The position numbers and the translations under genes were made by a program. The notes beneath the pieces are model-generated. The model was not told where the DNA came from, did not search any database, and was given only the letters and a program-made list of their open reading frames with translations. Positions 15,236-19,311 of a DNA stretch of 19,311 nt are shown here, one piece after another. Source of the stretch: Kosmotogaceae bacterium UBA1373 (GTDB taxonomy: Bacteria > Thermotogota > Thermotogae > Petrotogales > Kosmotogaceae); contig DBRH01000058.1 in assembly GCA_002305955.1 (NCBI GenBank), positions 1,252 through 20,562 on the forward strand. The letters are read 5' to 3'. Numbering within the stretch: the first letter of the stretch is position 1; each line of letters begins with the position of its first letter.

Positions 15236-17264
15236 GAAGAAAGCGTTGCTGGAAATCGGAGTCGAAGAACTTCCCTCAAGCGAAGTCCTGGCGATAAGGA
15301 ACCAGCTCAGAGAGAAAATCGAGAAGAGTCTCCAGGCCAGCAGATTGGGTTACGACGGACTAAGAATCTTCACGGCCAGTAGAAGGTTTGGACTATACAT
15401 CGATGGTCTCTCTCCGAAGCAACCCGATTACCTAGAAGAGAAGAAGGGGCCGTCGGAGAAGATTGCTTACAAAGACGGAGAGCCTTCCAGGGCCTTACTG
15501 GGCTTTCTCAAGAACAACGACGCAGGAAGTGAAGATATCACCGTCAAAGACGGATACGTTTACATAGAAAGGAAGATACCGGGTAAGTCGTCGCTGGAGA
15601 TTCTGCCCGGTATATTCAGGCAGGCCGTGCTGTCGCTGGAGTTCAAAAAGCCGATGCGCTGGGGCGATGGCACTTACAGATTCGTCAGGCCCGTGAAATG
15701 GGTCGTATCCATGATAGACAACACCGTGCTCGAGATGGAGCTCTTCGGAAAGAAGGCCTCCGATACGACTAAGGGCCACAGATTCTACTTCGACGAAATA
15801 CGCGTCTCACCTGAGAATTACTTTGAAAAACTTAGAGAGGCGCTTGTGATCGCTGACGGTTCCGAACGGGAGAGGCGTGTTCTTTCGGAGATAGAGAAAA
15901 CCGGAGAACTCCTCCAGGGAAACATTCCTGTCGACGGGGAGTTGCTCGAAGAAGTGGTCTCCCTCACAGAGTATCCCACGGCCGTTGTCGGACGTTTCAT
16001 GGAGAAGTACCTGGCGCTCCCGCCAGAGGTGATAATCGTCACGATAAAACATCACCAGAGGACCTTTCCCGTTTACAGAGAAGGAGTGTTGACCGATAAC
16101 TTCGTTGCCTTCCAGGACGGCCCGGGAGACTCTCTGGGGAATATCCGGCTCGGTTATGAAGATGTTATAAATGCAAGGCTCGAAGACGCCTTCTTCTATT
16201 ACGAGAAGGATCTAGAGAAACCTCTGGAAAGTTACGTGCCGGGTCTGGAAGAAATACTCTTCCAGAAAGGCCTCGGTTCGTTCATGGACAAATCTAAGAG
16301 AACGGCGGCTCTGGCAATCAAAATTGGAAAGCTGCTCAAGGCAAAGAGTGGGGAACTGGAAAGTATCGAAAGAACTGCTCTTCTGGGCAAGGCCGATCAG
16401 GTCACACGGGTGGTTCAGGAATTTCCGGAAGTCCAGGGGGTCATGGGAAGGATATACGCCGAAAAATCCGGCGAGAGTGAAGAGGTAGCTCTCGGGATCG
16501 AAGAACATTACCAGGACCAAAAAGTACCCTCGACTCTCAGCGGCGCCGTCGCGGGCGTCGCCGACAGAATAGATACGGTCGTCGGAAACTTCACGATCGG
16601 CAACATTCCATCGGCCTCGAAGGATCCCTACGCGTTGAGACGAAAGATGGCCTTCATTTTCCGTACGATGAATTACCTGGGATGGAAGATCGATCTTAAA
16701 GAGCTCCTGAAGGAGAGCACCGGCATCCTCGGCGGTCAGGCGTTCGATACTTTGCAGTCTGTCGCCTCATTCTGTCGTTCCCGGTATGAAGCCTACCTTC
16801 TCGAGCAGGGTTTCTCGATCAACGTGACCAGGGCCGTCAGCGACTGGTGGAGGTTCCCTTATCTTGGCGAGAGAGCCGCGAAGGCTATAACCGAATACGT
16901 TGAAAAGGCCGAATTCACGGATCTTCTGATCGCTTACCAGAGGGTTCACAATATAAGCAAGAACCACGATTGCGACGCGTTCGAAGGCTCGAAGTTCGTT
17001 GAGCAGGCCGAAAGGGACCTCTTAAACGAGTATCTCGAATGCTTCGAGAGCGTCAGTTCGGCCCTTGAGAAAGACGACTTCGAAAAGGCGCTCCAGCTTC
17101 TTACGGGATTGAAGTCGTCGATCGACAGGTACTTCGACGATGTCTTCGTGATGGATAACCAGGAAGATATAAGGTTGAACAGGCTGGGCTTCCTCAAATC
17201 GCTCGATGGGCTCTTTCTGAAAGTGGGGGATCTCTCCCTGCTTCTGGAAGAAGAGAGAAAATGA
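15228..17264 (+). CDS. glyS: Glycyl-tRNA synthetase beta subunit
   Basis: The beta subunit binds the tRNA and partners the glyQ product. The 678-residue protein starts with the family hallmark L-L-E-I-G-V-E-E-L-P-S and contains the conserved M-R-W-G region, R-F-V-R-P-V-K-W-V, G-H-R-F, the K-H-H-Q-R-T-F-P-V block, the R-L-E-D-A-F-F-Y-Y-E-K-D-L segment and D-P-Y-A-L-R-R. The C-terminal helices (about 570-670) form the anticodon-binding domain, with D-D-V-F-V-M. The ATG at 15228 has GGGAGGG at 15213-15219; the frame is open back to a TTG at 15207, but that lies upstream of this site. It overlaps glyQ by 8 bases and era by 4. Confidence 0.96.
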   Translation: MHKKKALLEIGVEELPSSEVLAIRNQLREKIEKSLQASRLGYDGLRIFTASRRFGLYIDGLSPKQPDYLEEKKGPSEKIAYKDGEPSRALLGFLKNNDAGSEDITVKDGYVYIERKIPGKSSLEILPGIFRQAVLSLEFKKPMRWGDGTYRFVRPVKWVVSMIDNTVLEMELFGKKASDTTKGHRFYFDEIRVSPENYFEKLREALVIADGSERERRVLSEIEKTGELLQGNIPVDGELLEEVVSLTEYPTAVVGRFMEKYLALPPEVIIVTIKHHQRTFPVYREGVLTDNFVAFQDGPGDSLGNIRLGYEDVINARLEDAFFYYEKDLEKPLESYVPGLEEILFQKGLGSFMDKSKRTAALAIKIGKLLKAKSGELESIERTALLGKADQVTRVVQEFPEVQGVMGRIYAEKSGESEEVALGIEEHYQDQKVPSTLSGAVAGVADRIDTVVGNFTIGNIPSASKDPYALRRKMAFIFRTMNYLGWKIDLKELLKESTGILGGQAFDTLQSVASFCRSRYEAYLLEQGFSINVTRAVSDWWRFPYLGERAAKAITEYVEKAEFTDLLIAYQRVHNISKNHDCDAFEGSKFVEQAERDLLNEYLECFESVSSALEKDDFEKALQLLTGLKSSIDRYFDDVFVMDNQEDIRLNRLGFLKSLDGLFLKVGDLSLLLEEERK

Positions 17265-18169
17265 GCGAAATCTTCAAATCCGGGATAGTTGCCCTCGTTG
17301 GTAAACCCAACGTGGGCAAGTCATCTCTTATCAACCGCATAATCGGCGAAAAGATAGCCATAGTTTCCGACAAGCCGCAGACGACCAGAAACCGTATCGG
17401 CGGTATCTACACGACCGATCAAGGTCAGATAGTCTTCTACGACACTCCCGGAATACACAAGCCTCTACACAAACTCGGCCAGTATATATTGAAAGTCGCG
17501 ACCTCCTCTCTGCTGGGCGTCGATCTTCTACTGGTCATGGTCGATCCCACCGACGGGCTCAGGGAATCAGACAGACTGGTCGCCACTCACGTCAACGGAA
17601 GCCACGTCCCGGTCTTTCTCGTGATCAACAAAATAGACGCGTACGGTGACAGAAAACTCCTGGAGAACTTCTCGGAAAACGCCTCCCGTCTTTTCGAGAA
17701 TGTTCTGGAACGTTTTTACATCTCTGCCGAAAAGGGCACCGGCGTCGATTCACTGATAGAAGCGATCTTCAAATTCCTTCCCGCTGGAAAGATGCTTTTC
17801 CCCGAAGATTACATTACCGATCGTTCCTCAAGGTTCATGGCCTCGGAAATCGTCAGGGAAAAAGTCCTCCAGCATACCCGCCAGGAAATCCCGCATTCGG
17901 TCGGCGTCTCTGTTCACGAGTTCAAAGATGAGGGCGATTTGCTGAGGATCAGGGCCGATATCGTGGTGGAGAGGAATAGCCAGAAGCCGATAATACTCGG
18001 CAAAGGCGGTTCTATGATAAAACTCATCGGTAGCGACGCCCGAAGGGACATGGAGTACATCTTCGATCAGAAGGTCTTTCTCGACCTCTTTGTGAAAGTC
18101 AGAGAAAAGTGGAGAGATAAGGATTCAATGATACAGGAGTTCACCAATCTGAAAGACGAACTCAGCTGA
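17261..18169 (+). CDS. era: GTPase Era
   Basis: Era is a GTPase that binds the 3' end of 16S rRNA and helps 30S subunit maturation. The 302-residue protein has G1 G-K-P-N-V-G-K-S (14-21), the switch I segment Q-T-T-R-N-R-I (40-46), G3 D-T-P-G (61-64), G4 N-K-I-D (123-126), G5 S-A (155-156) and a C-terminal KH RNA-binding domain with I-L-G-K-G-G at 245-250. Length is standard. It overlaps the glyS stop as ATGA and so is probably translated by re-initiation. Linkage of era with glyQ-glyS is also seen in Bacillota. Confidence 0.97.
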   Translation: MSEIFKSGIVALVGKPNVGKSSLINRIIGEKIAIVSDKPQTTRNRIGGIYTTDQGQIVFYDTPGIHKPLHKLGQYILKVATSSLLGVDLLLVMVDPTDGLRESDRLVATHVNGSHVPVFLVINKIDAYGDRKLLENFSENASRLFENVLERFYISAEKGTGVDSLIEAIFKFLPAGKMLFPEDYITDRSSRFMASEIVREKVLQHTRQEIPHSVGVSVHEFKDEGDLLRIRADIVVERNSQKPIILGKGGSMIKLIGSDARRDMEYIFDQKVFLDLFVKVREKWRDKDSMIQEFTNLKDELS

Positions 18170-18173
18170 AACC

Positions 18174-18180
18174 GGGGGGG
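18174..18180 (+). promoter_or_regulatory. Poly-G ribosome binding site of the MFS gene
   Basis: A run of seven G bases lies five bases before the MFS start codon and is the only candidate ribosome binding site. It can pair with the CCUCC end of 16S rRNA with one G-U pair. Most other genes here use AGGAGG-like sites. Confidence 0.5.
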
Positions 18181-18185
18181 TTAGT

Positions 18186-19311
18186 ATGAAAAAGAGTCGG
18201 GCCAGGATCGTACTTTTTCTCATGCTCTTCATGATGGTTTTTCTCAACGCGGATCAGATGGTAATGTCTCCGAACATCGGAGAGATAGAGGCCGAGTTCG
18301 GTATAACCAAGGCCGACATCGGCCTGATTCAGGGATCATTCACGATCGTGGGAGCCCTGGTCTCGCTGGTCTGGGGCTTTCTGGCCGATAAGTACAACAG
18401 GAAGCTTTTATTGTTGCTGAGCGTGCTGGTCGGAGAGATACCCTGTTTTCTTTCGGCTTTCGTTCAGAGCTTTCCACAGTTGTTCATAACCAGAGCTTTG
18501 ACGGGAATCGGTGTGGGGGCACTCTTTCCGGTCGTTTTCTCCTTCGCGGGAGACACCTTCAAAGAGTCGCACAGGCCAAAGGTCAACGCCTTTCTCTCCA
18601 CAGCCATTTCTCTGGGGGCGATCGTGGGAATGGTTATCGCCGGGTTCACCGGCTCGACGCTGGGGTGGCGTATTCCATTCATAATCGTCTCTCTTCCAAA
18701 CATCTTTCTGGCCCTGGCCTTCTACTTCCTGGCCGAGGAACCCAGGAGGGGCGCCGCCGAGGTTGCCGTTGGAGAGCTTGTAGATAAAGGCTACAGCTAC
18801 GCCGGGAAGGTGAAGCTCTCCGATTACCTCAACCTCTTCAGAGTCAGGACGAATCTGGTACTCTTCATACAGGGAATACTGGGCACCATTCCCTGGGGTG
18901 CTATCCCTTACTACCTGGTCAACTACTTCGAGACTTACAAAAACCTCTCGAAAGAATCGGCCACGCTTATCTTCATGTTTTTCGGCGTGGGGAACGTTCT
19001 CGGGATTTTTCTGGGCGGCCTGATCGGCGGTCTGCTGTACAAAAGGAAACCTTCCTACATGCCGCTTTTCAGCGGCGGTATGACGATCGCCGGAACGTTT
19101 GTTGCCCTGGGTGCCTTAAACTTTCCGCCGGTTGAAGGTACGGGCGGTTTTCTCATGCTGGGACTTCTCGGGATGGTGGCAGCCGCGACGGCCTCGATGA
19201 CCGGTCCAAACATGAAAACCATGCTTATGAACGTTAACGAGCCGGAAAGCAGGGGCAGGATCTTCTCTGTCTTCAATCTCACCGATTCCCTGGGCACAGG
19301 GTTCGGTCAAT
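18186..19311 (+). CDS. MFS transporter, spinster-like, partial at the window end
   Basis: The frame is open from ATG 18186 to the last base, giving 375 codons with no stop, so the 3' end lies outside the window. The protein has a basic start (M-K-K-S-R-A-R) and a series of hydrophobic segments, at about 8-24, 48-66, 73-93, 98-120, 135-155, 163-183, 222-246, 260-285, 293-312 and 321-338. The MFS loop motif G-F-L-A-D-K-Y-N-R-K is at 64-73, and I-T-R-A-L-T-G-I-G-V-G is at 101-111. The first helix, followed by S-P-N-I-G-E-I-E-A-E-F-G-I, resembles spinster-type MFS proteins. The substrate cannot be told. It starts 16 bases after era, so it may be read from the same transcript. Confidence 0.88.
   Translation, partial: MKKSRARIVLFLMLFMMVFLNADQMVMSPNIGEIEAEFGITKADIGLIQGSFTIVGALVSLVWGFLADKYNRKLLLLLSVLVGEIPCFLSAFVQSFPQLFITRALTGIGVGALFPVVFSFAGDTFKESHRPKVNAFLSTAISLGAIVGMVIAGFTGSTLGWRIPFIIVSLPNIFLALAFYFLAEEPRRGAAEVAVGELVDKGYSYAGKVKLSDYLNLFRVRTNLVLFIQGILGTIPWGAIPYYLVNYFETYKNLSKESATLIFMFFGVGNVLGIFLGGLIGGLLYKRKPSYMPLFSGGMTIAGTFVALGALNFPPVEGTGGFLMLGLLGMVAAATASMTGPNMKTMLMNVNEPESRGRIFSVFNLTDSLGTGFGQ

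Noticed and set aside
1..19311. CRISPR arrays, tRNA or rRNA genes, insertion sequences, prophage genes or a defence island
   Set aside because: I saw no repeat-spacer pattern, tRNA-like cloverleaf in the short gaps, transposase or integrase motif, or defence-type protein. Nearly all of the window is conserved housekeeping coding sequence.

Overview
The window is a dense block of bacterial housekeeping genes with very little intergenic DNA. Its GC content looks close to 50%, most genes carry strong purine-rich ribosome binding sites, and many gene ends overlap. EF-P, DXS and FolD all show lineage-flavoured motifs: EF-P has an M-G-R-G tip, DXS has W-D-T-G-H-Q-A-Y-T-H and G-H-V-G-T blocks, and FolD has a remodelled active site. 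Together with the gene order these point to the phylum Thermotogota. A mesophilic Kosmotogales/Mesotoga-type genome is my best guess from composition, but that is an inference, not a computed placement.

Layout: on the minus strand, obg is followed by an overlapping nadD (10-1885). A short divergent promoter region (1886-1951) holds a perfect 15-bp palindrome whose two halves form an extended -10 box on each strand. From there everything runs on the plus strand: a RemA/DUF370 regulator and clpP, then a GC-rich hairpin terminator, then a nearly gapless cluster of mutS, an M24 aminopeptidase, efp, a first Asp23-family gene, nusB, fhs, folD, dxs, a second Asp23-family gene (yloU-like), a fakA/yloV-like gene, glyQ, glyS, era and the first 375 codons of an MFS transporter that runs off the end of the window. 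No stretch longer than about 70 bases lacks a gene. I saw no tRNA or rRNA genes, CRISPR array, insertion sequence or prophage gene.

How the genes work together: the cluster mixes translation (efp, glyQS, and era and obg for ribosome assembly), transcription (nusB), protein turnover (clpP, the aminopeptidase), mismatch repair (mutS), one-carbon folate metabolism (fhs, folD), isoprenoid precursor synthesis (dxs), NAD synthesis (nadD) and lipid-related kinase functions (yloU/yloV). Parts of the order, aminopeptidase-efp-asp23-nusB-folD-dxs and glyQ-glyS next to era, resemble Bacillota chromosomes. Here fhs sits where xseA-xseB-ispA are found in Bacillus subtilis.

I did not find an undescribed multi-gene system. 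The observations most worth a second look are the symmetric divergent promoter, the altered FolD active site, the arginine-tipped EF-P with methionine in place of the loop proline, and the terminator just before mutS with no obvious promoter after it.
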